The notes beneath the pieces are model-generated. The model was not told the DNA's origin. It saw nothing but the letters and a program-made list of their open reading frames with translations, and did not search any database. From Alphaproteobacteria bacterium (lineage in GTDB: Bacteria > Pseudomonadota > Alphaproteobacteria > Micavibrionales > Micavibrionaceae), in contig JAJFGW010000035.1 in NCBI GenBank assembly GCA_021775915.1, positions 17,911 to 81,910 on the forward strand: a stretch of DNA of 64,000 nt, read 5' to 3'. Position numbers and translations under genes: made by a program. This document shows, piece by piece, positions 8,838 through 17,476 of this stretch. Numbering within the stretch: the stretch's first letter is position 1; every line of letters starts with the position of its first letter.

Positions 8838-11036
8838 TTATTCTGCAGCTTCCAGAATTTCATTATCGGGTTCCTCGTCAACAATATCTTCATCCATATC
8901 AATTTGAACATTCTCATTGGCATTTTCAATAACGTTGTCCGATCTGATCTGATTGAGTAGTTGACCAACGGAGCCTTTAAGATCATCCGATAGCTTTGCA
9001 ACCTCTCCTGCAGCGTCCAGAACAGAATCGGCGGAAGAGCCTGTCTCGCCCGCCCCTTTTTGAACCTCCTGAATAATTTCGGACACACTTTGAGCCCCTT
9101 GCGACGCTTCGGTTATACTACGGTTAATCTCACCAGCCGTTGCATTTTGCTCTTCCACAGCGGCTGAAACACCTGTAACAGAGTCATCAATCTCCGCAAT
9201 ATTGGCAATGATACGTTCCATAGCCGTAACGGACTCAGCCGTTGCATCCTGGATTTCAGTAATTCTGGTATTGATTTCGTTCGTTTTCTGGGCTGTTTCT
9301 GTGGCCAGCTTTTTCACTTCATCAGCCACAACAGCGAACCCTTTACCAGACTCACCAGCACGTGCTGCCTCAATTGTCGCATTCAGCGCCAGTAGATTAG
9401 TTTGCTCGGCAATGCCCTGAATAGCCACAACAACCTCACCTATATTTTGAACACGTTCATTCAGATTAGCGACAGTCTCATTGGCGCTTTGTGCATTACT
9501 GGCGGTATCATTTGATTTTGTTTTGGCCGTGGTTATTTGCGAAGCAATCTCACCGCTACTGGCTGTCATTTCCTCCATAGCCGAGGCTACAGTACTAACA
9601 TTAACGCTAGATTCTTCAGATGAAGAGGCAACAGTTGCGCTGGCCTGACTTGTTTCTTCGGCAGTTTTCTTCATGGATTCAGCAGCGGATTGCAACTCCG
9701 TCGAAGCTGAAGCCAAAGAGTTAATAAGACTGCCCACCTGTAAATCGAAATTGTCGGCCATCTCACACATGGTTTTACGTTTTTCTAATTCCGCGCGTGC
9801 TTCTTGCTCCTGCTGTTCCTGCGTCATTTTTTGGACTTTCTCGGTATTTTTGCGGGAGTTTTCAACAGCCTGCGCAATTTCACCAACCTCATCCTGGCGA
9901 TCACGGTGTGCCACTTCAAAATCAGTTTCACCCTCATCAACGCGCCGCATAAAACTGATCAGCTCCAGAATCGGCGCCGTCAGCGCCTTACCAATTAGAA
10001 TAACAGCGGCAATAGAAATCAGAACACCGATGATCAAAAGAATAATATCTTTCGTAATCAGAGCATCAACATTGTTCTTGGCCAATTCCACATCTTTGCT
10101 TAACAACTTTTTCTGGTTAATGACCATGCCACCCTGGCGAATGCCTTTGTCGTTCTTTGCCCCTGCCAAGGTATTCATAAGTTTTCCGGCACGTGGAGCG
10201 GCCTCACTAACCAGATAGTAATTGGCCATATTCCACTTGTTACTACCGCGAATTTCAAACATTCTCGCCGGCATAGGATCAAACATAGCCCGCGCAGCTG
10301 AAAATTCTTTGAAGGCTTTCTTCTGTTGATCATCCATCAAATAAGATGCTCCCTGAAGGTCGGCAAAGCGCCTTGTATTTTTTGTCCAGGACTTGTTAAA
10401 GGCTTCTGTAAATTTTATATCACCGGACAGAAGGTACGCCCGGATACTGGCCAATGACCCTGCAAGAGTGCCACGCACGTCAGCCATCATACCGAGCAGC
10501 TGTTTACGCTCCGGCGTTGCCTCCATCTGCAGCTCACGGTCAATAATCTGCGTGATAAGTTTCATCTGCTTTCCAGCTACGGGAGCAGCGTCTTCAAACA
10601 GGATTTTATTCGCAGGCTGTTCATCCGGGCTATGTGCCGTGTCTTCCACTAGTTGCTGGGCAACTCTGAATTCTTCCAGCACCACCATGAAGTCTTTTAG
10701 CTTCTGGACATTAGTCGGATTAGTCCAGCGTTTGGAAAGCTCCAGCATCTCCGCCTTGGTCTTGTCAATATCAGTCCAGACAACTTGGCGCTGGTTCTTG
10801 AAGTCGTCCTTGCCGGTAATCATATAGCCGCGCAAATCCGCAAGCGAAGCGTTAATGTTATTTACCATTTGTGAACTGGCGGCTGCTGTTGGCACACGCA
10901 GCGTATCAATGCGATCAATCTGAGATTTAACATCGGTGACGCTCCAGATTGTAATGGAAATAGCGAGCACCAGCGTTGCTGCTACGGCCCCGAATGTGAT
11001 AAGCAATTTTGTACGGATTTTTCTGTTTTTCAACAT
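8838..11036 (-). CDS. methyl-accepting chemotaxis protein
   Basis: 732 aa transmembrane chemoreceptor. TM1 is at about residues 12-32. A long periplasmic sensor (~residues 33-330) resembles helical-bundle sensors, and TM2 ([20 protein letters not shown]) lies near residues 331-352. HAMP follows, then a cytoplasmic signalling domain whose hairpin tip is [18 protein letters not shown] with [15 protein letters not shown]. The acidic C-terminal tail has no NWETF-type CheR/CheB pentapeptide. The start is supported by AGGAGAG before the ATG. No che genes are nearby, so it must feed a chemotaxis array encoded elsewhere. The ligand is unknown. Confidence 0.95.
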   Translation of the reverse strand: MLKNRKIRTKLLITFGAVAATLVLAISITIWSVTDVKSQIDRIDTLRVPTAAASSQMVNNINASLADLRGYMITGKDDFKNQRQVVWTDIDKTKAEMLELSKRWTNPTNVQKLKDFMVVLEEFRVAQQLVEDTAHSPDEQPANKILFEDAAPVAGKQMKLITQIIDRELQMEATPERKQLLGMMADVRGTLAGSLASIRAYLLSGDIKFTEAFNKSWTKNTRRFADLQGASYLMDDQQKKAFKEFSAARAMFDPMPARMFEIRGSNKWNMANYYLVSEAAPRAGKLMNTLAGAKNDKGIRQGGMVINQKKLLSKDVELAKNNVDALITKDIILLIIGVLISIAAVILIGKALTAPILELISFMRRVDEGETDFEVAHRDRQDEVGEIAQAVENSRKNTEKVQKMTQEQQEQEARAELEKRKTMCEMADNFDLQVGSLINSLASASTELQSAAESMKKTAEETSQASATVASSSEESSVNVSTVASAMEEMTASSGEIASQITTAKTKSNDTASNAQSANETVANLNERVQNIGEVVVAIQGIAEQTNLLALNATIEAARAGESGKGFAVVADEVKKLATETAQKTNEINTRITEIQDATAESVTAMERIIANIAEIDDSVTGVSAAVEEQNATAGEINRSITEASQGAQSVSEIIQEVQKGAGETGSSADSVLDAAGEVAKLSDDLKGSVGQLLNQIRSDNVIENANENVQIDMDEDIVDEEPDNEILEAAE

Positions 11037-11478
11037 AACTCTCTCCTAGATCGCAGTGCATTAACTTTCAAATATAAGCTCAATGAGTAGAGTACCCATG
11101 ATACATGTAACATCTTAAAAAATTAGAAAAAATTAGAAAAATCACAGGCCACAACTTTAAATTTAGTACGCATCTAAAATCAGAATTTCTGCATATTGAC
11201 CAAAGGTGGGGCACAAGTATATTTGTCTGTGAAGCCTGCGCTTAAAAGGATACACTGCATCAAACCTAAATAAATTTTAACCCCGGAATAAGTGCTGCAG
11301 CCCTCATCAAAGCTAAGATAAAAAACTGTAAGTTTTCTTTCTTCTACATATTGCCGTATGCCAAAAAGCACCTGAACAGAATAATAAACCCTGACCTGCT
11401 AAATAAGGCAAATCCTTGCCAGAGCTCATATTTTATGGAATAGTGCCCCTGTTTTCAAAGATCAGGGAGGATTTCGTT
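11037..11478. other. 442-bp intergenic region between divergent chemoreceptor and BKACE genes
   Basis: AT-rich spacer holding the promoters of two divergent transcription units. I see a tandem AAAAAATTAG/AAAAAATTAG repeat near 11118-11138. I see no tRNA, no convincing small gene (the 63-codon ORF at 11180-11371 has a GTG start without a ribosome site) and no strong hairpin. Confidence 0.6.
11416..11444 (+). promoter_or_regulatory. candidate sigma-70 promoter of the BKACE operon
   Basis: TTGCCA (-35) and AATAGT (-10) separated by 17 bp, placed 35 bp upstream of the BKACE start codon and followed by AGGGAGG. Pattern match by eye only. Confidence 0.35.
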
Positions 11479-12435
11479 ATGGCCAAAGCCAAAAAAGTTA
11501 TTATCACCTGCGCGCCGACCGGTGCCATCCACACGCCGTCAATGTCGCCTTATCTTCCGGTAACGCCGGATGAAATTGCCGATGCTGCCATTGCTGCGGC
11601 AGATGCAGGCGCTGCTATCTTGCACCTTCATGCGCGTGACCCGGATGATGGCCGCCCGACACAAGACCCGGCGGTATTTATGGAGTTCCTGCCCCGCATC
11701 CAGCAATCAACAGATGCCGTCATCAACATCACCACAGGCGGCGCGCCGCAAATGACAGTGGAAGAACGGATGCAGCCCGCCATGACTTTCAAACCGGAAG
11801 TGGCCTCTTTAAATATGGGCACGATCAATTTCGGCCTGTTTCCGATGCTTGACCGCTATGAAAAAGACATCAAGCATGACTGGGAACGTGTTCACTTAAG
11901 CAACAAGGAAATTGTCTTCCGCAATACCTTTAAAGATATAGAAGCCCTGATGACGATGGGACAGAAAAACGGTACGCGTTTTGAGTTCGAGTGCTATGAC
12001 ATTGGTCATCTTTATAACCTCAAATATTTTGTCGATAAGGGCATCGTCAAACCGCCTTTCTTTATTCAATCTGTTTTTGGAATCTTTGGCGGCATCGGTG
12101 GGCACCCGGAAGACCTCGCCCACATGAAACGCACAGCTGACCGTCTGTTTGGTGACGACTATCAATGGTCAATTCTTGGCTGCGGCACAAATCAGGTCAA
12201 GCTGGCCTCTATCGGCGCGGCGCAAGGCGCCCATGTCCGTGTCGGTCTGGAAGACTCGCTCTGGATCGGCCCCGGAAAATTGGCTGAATCAAGCGCGCAA
12301 CAAGTTAAAAAAGTGCGCGAAATTCTTGAAGGTCTGTCGCTGGAAATTGCAACGCCTGATGAAGCGCGTGAAATTCTTCAGCTCAAAGGCGGCGATAAAA
12401 TCGACCTCCGCCATAAAACAAAAAAGGCAGCTTAA
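11479..12435 (+). CDS. beta-keto acid cleavage enzyme (BKACE, DUF849)
   Basis: 318 aa, the 3-keto-5-aminohexanoate cleavage protein (Kce) family: zinc-dependent condensation of a beta-keto acid with acetyl-CoA to give acetoacetate plus a new CoA ester. Visible family features are ITCAPTGAIHTP at the N-terminus, the zinc ligands in ILHLHARDP (~res 48-56), FECYDIGHLYNL, FGIFGGIGG and VRVGLEDSLW. The start is the ATG at 11479, which has AGGGAGG eight bases upstream; the track's upstream TTG does not. It is directly followed (0 bp) by an SDR dehydrogenase and a glycerate kinase, so it probably belongs to a catabolic route. The keto acid cleaved cannot be deduced, since BKACE members differ widely in substrate. 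Confidence 0.9.
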   Translation: MAKAKKVIITCAPTGAIHTPSMSPYLPVTPDEIADAAIAAADAGAAILHLHARDPDDGRPTQDPAVFMEFLPRIQQSTDAVINITTGGAPQMTVEERMQPAMTFKPEVASLNMGTINFGLFPMLDRYEKDIKHDWERVHLSNKEIVFRNTFKDIEALMTMGQKNGTRFEFECYDIGHLYNLKYFVDKGIVKPPFFIQSVFGIFGGIGGHPEDLAHMKRTADRLFGDDYQWSILGCGTNQVKLASIGAAQGAHVRVGLEDSLWIGPGKLAESSAQQVKKVREILEGLSLEIATPDEAREILQLKGGDKIDLRHKTKKAA

Positions 12436-13218
12436 ATGTCTGAAACCTTTGGTATAAAGCCCGGCTTAAGAGTCGTTGTTACAGCAGGTGCAGCAGGAAT
12501 TGGACGCGCTATTGCCGACGCATTTGAAGGCGCAGGCGCTAAAATCCATGTCTGTGATATTGCACAAGAGGCTCTTGATTCTTGTAAAGAAGACCACCCT
12601 GACTGGGGCTATACGCTCTGTGATGTATCCGATGAAACGCAGGTGAAAAATCTTTTTAAAGAGGGGAACGAGTTCCTCGGCGGCCTTGATGTGCTGGTTA
12701 ATAACGCAGGCATTGCCGGGCCGACAGCGGGCGTTGAAGATATAGACCCTAAAGACTGGGACATGACCGTGCGTATCAACCTGAACGGCCAGTTCTATTG
12801 CACTCATCATGCTGTGCCGCTTCTCAAGCAATCCGACAACGCCTCGATTATCTGCATTTCCTCGATCGCCGGCCGGCTGGCCTATGCCAACCGCACGCCC
12901 TACGCCGCCACCAAATGGGCCATTCGCGGTTTTGCTGAAAGCCTTGCCTTTGAGCTGGGCCCTGCGGGCATCCGGGTCAATACCATTCTCCCCGGCATTG
13001 TTGAGGGGCCGCGCATTGAAAATGTCATCCGCGCCCGCGCTGAAAAAGAGAATGTGCCTTACGAGCAAATGGAACAAACATACAAAGATATGGCCTCTTT
13101 ACAACGCATGATATCAGCAGATGATGTCGCGCAGCAGGCGCTATTTCTTTGTTCACCGCTTGGACAAAATATTTCGGGCCAGTCAATTAGTGTTGATGGT
13201 CATGTAAGGGCTTTATGA
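12436..13218 (+). CDS. SDR family NAD(P)-dependent oxidoreductase
   Basis: 260 aa classical short-chain dehydrogenase. The cofactor loop is TAGAAGIGRA (~res 16-25; the usual TGxxxGxG with A at the second position), followed by NNAGIAG (~res 92) and the catalytic SSIAGRLAYANRTPYAATK with YxxxK (~res 157-161). The C-terminus ISGQSISVDGHV is typical of the FabG-like branch. It starts on the base after the BKACE stop, so the two are co-translated. It is likely the dehydrogenase that makes or removes the beta-keto acid for BKACE, but that is inference from position. Confidence 0.9.
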   Translation: MSETFGIKPGLRVVVTAGAAGIGRAIADAFEGAGAKIHVCDIAQEALDSCKEDHPDWGYTLCDVSDETQVKNLFKEGNEFLGGLDVLVNNAGIAGPTAGVEDIDPKDWDMTVRINLNGQFYCTHHAVPLLKQSDNASIICISSIAGRLAYANRTPYAATKWAIRGFAESLAFELGPAGIRVNTILPGIVEGPRIENVIRARAEKENVPYEQMEQTYKDMASLQRMISADDVAQQALFLCSPLGQNISGQSISVDGHVRAL

Positions 13219-13224
13219 TTAGTC

Positions 13225-14460
13225 ATGATTACTGATCCGGTTATATTTCTGAACGATCTTTTTAAGGCAGGGCTAGAAGCCGCTGATCCGCTCAAAGTTG
13301 TCCCCCCTCACCTTCCTCCTTTACCAAAAGGCAGGATCATTGTCATTGGCGCGGGCAAAGCTTCAGCAGCCATGGCCAAAGCGGTTGAAGAGAGCTGGCC
13401 CGATGCGGAGATAGAGGGGCTTGTTGTTACGCAACATAGATATGCCGTACCTACGGAGAAAATAGAAATTATTGAAGCGGCGCACCCCGTCCCTGACGAT
13501 GCTGGAGAACAAGCCTGCACCCGCATTCTGCAAATGGTTGAGAGTTTAAGCGAAGATGATCTTGTGCTGTGTTTGATTTCCGGCGGGGGGTCTGCGCTTC
13601 TAAGTATGCCTGCACCCTGTCTTTCCAGTGAAGAAAAGCGTGAAATCAATAAAGCTCTTTTGAAGTCCGGGGCGACGATCCACGAGATGAATTCCGTACG
13701 CAAGCATCTTTCTGCCGTTAAAGGCGGGCGATTGGCGCTGGCAGCACAACCGGCCAAAATCGTAACGCTGATTATTTCCGATGTGCCGGGTGACGATCCG
13801 TCTACTGTGGCCTCCGGCCCCACCCTTCCCGATGCAACAACGCAAGACGAAGCGCTGGCCGTTATTGATAAATACAACGTCGCTGTTTCAGATGACGTGC
13901 GCGCATGGCTCTCTGATCCAGAAAACGAAACGCCGGATTTTGAACCGGGTGAAACAAAAATCGTGGCACGGGCACAAGACGCTTTGTTTGCCGCCGCCTC
14001 TTTCGCCTCATCGCAAGGTGTTGAGCCGATTATTCTTGGCGATGATATAGAAGGCGAAGCTCGTAAAGTCGGCGATGACCATGTTCAGGAAGCCTTTCAT
14101 TGTCTCAATAAAAGCCCTGTCATTTTAATCTCAGGCGGCGAAACGACCGTAACGATAAAAGGAAACGGCAAAGGTGGCCGCAATACAGAATATTTACTGG
14201 CGGCGACAATTGCAGGACTAGGACACAAACAAATTTACGGGATAGCCTGTGACACGGACGGCATTGACGGCAGCGAAGATAATGCCGGAGCGCTCTTTAC
14301 GCCTAACACCTTGGCGCAGGCAAAAAAGAAGGACATAGACCCTGCCGTCTATCTTAATAACAACGATGCTTATAGCTTTTTTGAAGCTACCGGCGACCTG
14401 ATTATAACCGGGCCAACCTTTACCAACGTCAATGATTTCAGAGCAATTTTGGTGTTGTAG
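13225..14460 (+). CDS. glycerate 2-kinase (DUF4147/MOFRL family)
   Basis: 411 aa, GckA/TtuD-type glycerate kinase that makes 2-phosphoglycerate from D-glycerate. The N-terminal DUF4147 domain has VIGAGKASAAMAKAVEE (~res 40) and CLISGGGSALLSMP (~res 118). The C-terminal MOFRL domain has GGETTVTIKGNGKGGRNTEY and DTDGIDGSEDNAGA. It starts 6 bp after the SDR stop and is the last gene of the BKACE operon. Its 3' end overlaps the oppositely oriented HAD phosphatase gene by 23 bp. Its presence suggests that the pathway yields glycerate or hydroxypyruvate. Confidence 0.92.
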   Translation: MITDPVIFLNDLFKAGLEAADPLKVVPPHLPPLPKGRIIVIGAGKASAAMAKAVEESWPDAEIEGLVVTQHRYAVPTEKIEIIEAAHPVPDDAGEQACTRILQMVESLSEDDLVLCLISGGGSALLSMPAPCLSSEEKREINKALLKSGATIHEMNSVRKHLSAVKGGRLALAAQPAKIVTLIISDVPGDDPSTVASGPTLPDATTQDEALAVIDKYNVAVSDDVRAWLSDPENETPDFEPGETKIVARAQDALFAAASFASSQGVEPIILGDDIEGEARKVGDDHVQEAFHCLNKSPVILISGGETTVTIKGNGKGGRNTEYLLAATIAGLGHKQIYGIACDTDGIDGSEDNAGALFTPNTLAQAKKKDIDPAVYLNNNDAYSFFEATGDLIITGPTFTNVNDFRAILVL

Positions 14461-15259
14461 GGGTTACTGCCGGTTTAAGAGACACGTTAACGACACTTTT
14501 GATTGCCGCCCGGTACTCTGCCGGATCTCTTAGATGAAAATCAGCAATGGACGTAACGCGTTCATCATCCCCGACAGAAATAAATTTACCGCCCGCAGCC
14601 TGTGCCGCCTGCGCGCCCGGCAAATCGCCAGGGCTATCTCCAAAGTAAACAGGAACCAGCTTTTTACCGCTTAACCACTCGGCCTGTTGCAGAATATCAT
14701 TCAGCGCGTCGCCCTTGTCTGAATCAGAAGGCCCCATATCAAAAACCTTGCCGCCATCAACCATGCCAACAGATTGACCAGTTTCCGCGTTATGCTTATC
14801 CAAAAGAACTTGTAGCTTGCTTTTAACGGTCTCTCTTTCATCTTCTGAAATAGCTACATAATGCAGCGAGCGCATAAAATCTTTTTTCCGCAGCAGCAAA
14901 CCTTCATGCTGCGCCACCAACGCTTCCAGCTCCGTATCAATCAAGTTCCATTTTGGCATAGGATTCAGCACCTCTGGCTCCGCACCTGCTTCTTTGCGAA
15001 AAACACAGTGATACTCGCATGATGCTCTAACATTTTTAGCCGGAAACACCTGATCAAGCCACGCAAAATCACGGCCTGTAATCACATAAAAGCCGCCGTC
15101 AACAGCCTTATCAAGGTTTTCACAAAGGGATTCCAGACCAGAAACCTGAGTCACCAAATTTGGATTGGTAGATTTTTCCAGAAGCGTTTCGTCAACGTCT
15201 GTAATCCAGACAATATTTTTCGACCCGGTCTTTCGTACCCAATCGAGAAAATCCTGCAT
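14438..15259 (-). CDS. HAD-IIB hydrolase, trehalose-phosphatase-like
   Basis: 273 aa haloacid-dehalogenase superfamily phosphatase. Motif I is ITDVDETLL (DxDxT nucleophile, ~res 20), motif II is VITGRDFAWL (~res 58), and the motif IV region YFGDSPGDLPGAQAA (~res 214) binds Mg. The cap arrangement and length resemble trehalose-6-phosphate phosphatase (OtsB) and related sugar phosphatases, but no OtsA synthase is adjacent. It follows the SMP-30-like gene after 16 bp. The specific substrate is unknown. Confidence 0.75.
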   Translation of the reverse strand: MQDFLDWVRKTGSKNIVWITDVDETLLEKSTNPNLVTQVSGLESLCENLDKAVDGGFYVITGRDFAWLDQVFPAKNVRASCEYHCVFRKEAGAEPEVLNPMPKWNLIDTELEALVAQHEGLLLRKKDFMRSLHYVAISEDERETVKSKLQVLLDKHNAETGQSVGMVDGGKVFDMGPSDSDKGDALNDILQQAEWLSGKKLVPVYFGDSPGDLPGAQAAQAAGGKFISVGDDERVTSIADFHLRDPAEYRAAIKSVVNVSLKPAVTPTTPKLL

Positions 15260-15275
15260 GTCTATTCCTTATACT

Positions 15276-16352
15276 TTAAAGTTTTATTGAGGTGTATGTT
15301 GGACTATCAGCCGATGGCTTGTTCACTGTTTCGGACTTAATTATCTCTATATTTTTGTCCTGAACGATCTCATCAAATGTGGGATAACCAATAGCTGTTG
15401 GCATTGCCGATTTAACATTGAACTCGTCTTTGATAGGAACAATCACCGCAACACCAAGCATCTCGTGATTATCAACATTCTGCCATCGAGAGTTTATAAG
15501 TGCTACAGACGTTCCACCCTCTCCCAGACCAAATGCGGCATGCGTTAATGTTAAACCATCTGGCGCATCGACCGTCATCACAGCTTCAGCGGTATTAACG
15601 TCATAGCCTATGATTTTATTTGTATCCAATGAGGCTATAGCAACCAGCCTTTGTCCATTCACTTCAATGATACTTGCACCATCAGGACGTCCGCCTTGCA
15701 AGTCTGCACGCACAAGAAAAGTCTCTATATTCTCTATCTCATCGGTTTCTGCATTATAATTTGCTTTCCAGACCGTAGGGTTGTGATTTTTGTCTGTTTC
15801 TGCCAGAAAAATAATATTCTCACCATTCTCAGTATAACCACACAGAGCATTACTTGTTACGTGATTATCAAAGACAGGTTTTAACTCTAATGTGTCAGGG
15901 TTCACAGTATAAATCACGCCTGCTTTTTCTTCACCGGGCTTAAGAATTGTCCTGTCAATCGGAATGCAGCCAATCGCAATACGGGTCGTGCCATCAGCCA
16001 GTTCAAAGATATTCATATCATTGGGTCTGTTATTGGGCTTATCGGGTTCGATAGGATGAGACATGACAAGCGAACCATCTTCCGGTTTAAAGGCAAACAG
16101 ACCGTCCTGTGCGTTACCGATTAATGTACCGTCATTATTAACGACAACGCCGCCAACCATTCCTTTATCTAAATGCCATTTTTTCGTAAGGCTGCTTTGC
16201 GGATTATATTGATGAACATCACCGGCTTCGATGTCCACGTAGTAGAAGCAGTTATCATACGGATTAAACATAGGAGTCTCACCCGTTTTAAGATTTTTAG
16301 CAAGGAATGTTGCCTGATCTGTTTTGCCGATATTGCCTAACACAGTGTTCAT
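15276..16352 (-). CDS. SMP-30/gluconolactonase-like beta-propeller protein
   Basis: 358 aa. The N-terminal GETPMFNPYDNCFYYVDI matches the SMP-30 pattern GEGPxWxxxxxxLxWVDI, with the metal-ligand glutamate. NNRPNDMNIFELADG (~res 108) carries the metal/substrate asparagine, and GGRPDGASI (~res 220) the catalytic aspartate. This suggests a metal-dependent sugar lactonase. The protein is longer than the typical ~300 aa and has a divergent C-terminal tail. Its ATG overlaps the upstream SDR stop (ATGA), so a dehydrogenase-lactonase pair is encoded together, as expected for oxidation of a sugar to its acid. Confidence 0.75.
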   Translation of the reverse strand: MNTVLGNIGKTDQATFLAKNLKTGETPMFNPYDNCFYYVDIEAGDVHQYNPQSSLTKKWHLDKGMVGGVVVNNDGTLIGNAQDGLFAFKPEDGSLVMSHPIEPDKPNNRPNDMNIFELADGTTRIAIGCIPIDRTILKPGEEKAGVIYTVNPDTLELKPVFDNHVTSNALCGYTENGENIIFLAETDKNHNPTVWKANYNAETDEIENIETFLVRADLQGGRPDGASIIEVNGQRLVAIASLDTNKIIGYDVNTAEAVMTVDAPDGLTLTHAAFGLGEGGTSVALINSRWQNVDNHEMLGVAVIVPIKDEFNVKSAMPTAIGYPTFDEIVQDKNIEIIKSETVNKPSADSPTYTSIKL

Positions 16353-17407
16353 AAATTCGGTCCACCGCGGTGTTTAGAAACATGCTCCGGCGTTTCATAA
16401 ACACCATCCAGAGACTTATCTGTTTCCATGTCCGGTGTTAGACCAAGCCCCTGAATTTGGCGACTTGAATCAGTGTCCCACCGCTTGAGCTCATCGCCAC
16501 CATCACCGCCACCGGATGCAAAAGGCCGGGTACGCAGATCGTACAAAAAGCCATTTGTTTTAGGATCGCGAGGCATATAATCAAATGCTTTACCATCCGG
16601 CGTTTTACCGTCTTTATGGCGCAGATGGTCGTAGCCCATGGCAATAACTTTGCCATTAAACTCATCTTTCACCCCTCTTGAAGCTAATCTGAGCGGTAGT
16701 TCAACAATATCTTCGCCATGAGGATGGGCGTGCAACGGTTCATTAGGTTTTAAGTCCGTGCGTAGAAAATTTTGTACGGGCGGCGGCACATAACCAACCA
16801 CCTTTTTCTCCGTATCTTTAAGCTCACCGGCAATATTATTAGCAAAGGCTTCAAGCGCGCCCTTACTAATGGCATAACCCGGCGTATTAACATCAGAGCG
16901 ACTGACAATGGGTGAGCTAGTAACAAGAATCCGAGCATCATCGGTTAAATAATCAGCGATTTTCCTGAAAATATCAGCATGTGATTGCGCGTTAATCTGC
17001 ATAAGAGTTCTGAATTCCTCAGCAGAAACGCCCGACACACCTTTACCATTTGAAAGCTTAACGACCCCGGCATTCATAATATAGGCATCAATCTTGCCGC
17101 TTGGCGAAGCAGCCACTATTTCGCGGCCAAGCACCTCATAAGCCTTGTCATCGGTCTGGCTCAGATCAAACGTAATTGTTGTTATGCGGTCATTGCCCAA
17201 TTCAGCCGCGACAGATCGTAGCTTTTCTTCCTGTATATCGAGCGCGATGACATGGGCACCGAGATGATGCAAAGCCCTGACTTTTGCAGCACCTATACCA
17301 TCAGCCCCTCCTGTGACAAGGACGGTTTGGCCTCTAAAATCCATATCGGGGGCAATGTCTGTCAGGCCCGTGCTTTTACTCAAAGCAATAGAATCAGAAG
17401 GCTTCAT
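16349..17407 (-). CDS. SDR family oxidoreductase with C-terminal extension
   Basis: 352 aa. The short-chain dehydrogenase core spans ~residues 25-250, with cofactor loop VTGGADGIGAAK, a modified IMNAGV in place of NNAG, and the catalytic S...YAISK. About 100 further residues (KDGKTPDGKAFDY to the end) are hydrophilic with glycine-rich FASGGGDGGDEL; I do not recognise this part. The ATG at 17407 is preferred over the GTG at 17416 because GTGGGA sits five bases upstream. First gene of the SDR-lactonase-phosphatase operon. Substrate unknown; a sugar or polyol is suggested by the neighbours. Confidence 0.82.
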   Translation of the reverse strand: MKPSDSIALSKSTGLTDIAPDMDFRGQTVLVTGGADGIGAAKVRALHHLGAHVIALDIQEEKLRSVAAELGNDRITTITFDLSQTDDKAYEVLGREIVAASPSGKIDAYIMNAGVVKLSNGKGVSGVSAEEFRTLMQINAQSHADIFRKIADYLTDDARILVTSSPIVSRSDVNTPGYAISKGALEAFANNIAGELKDTEKKVVGYVPPPVQNFLRTDLKPNEPLHAHPHGEDIVELPLRLASRGVKDEFNGKVIAMGYDHLRHKDGKTPDGKAFDYMPRDPKTNGFLYDLRTRPFASGGGDGGDELKRWDTDSSRQIQGLGLTPDMETDKSLDGVYETPEHVSKHRGGPNL

Positions 17408-17476
17408 GAATCCCACTCTTTTTAAAATATGACAATCCTGTCTTTTCTAAAGAGATTTCCATAGGAAGTCAAATTT

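Noticed and set aside
11180-11371. 63-codon minus-strand ORF in the chemoreceptor-BKACE spacer
   Set aside because: GTG start without a Shine-Dalgarno, in AT-rich non-coding DNA, no recognisable protein features.
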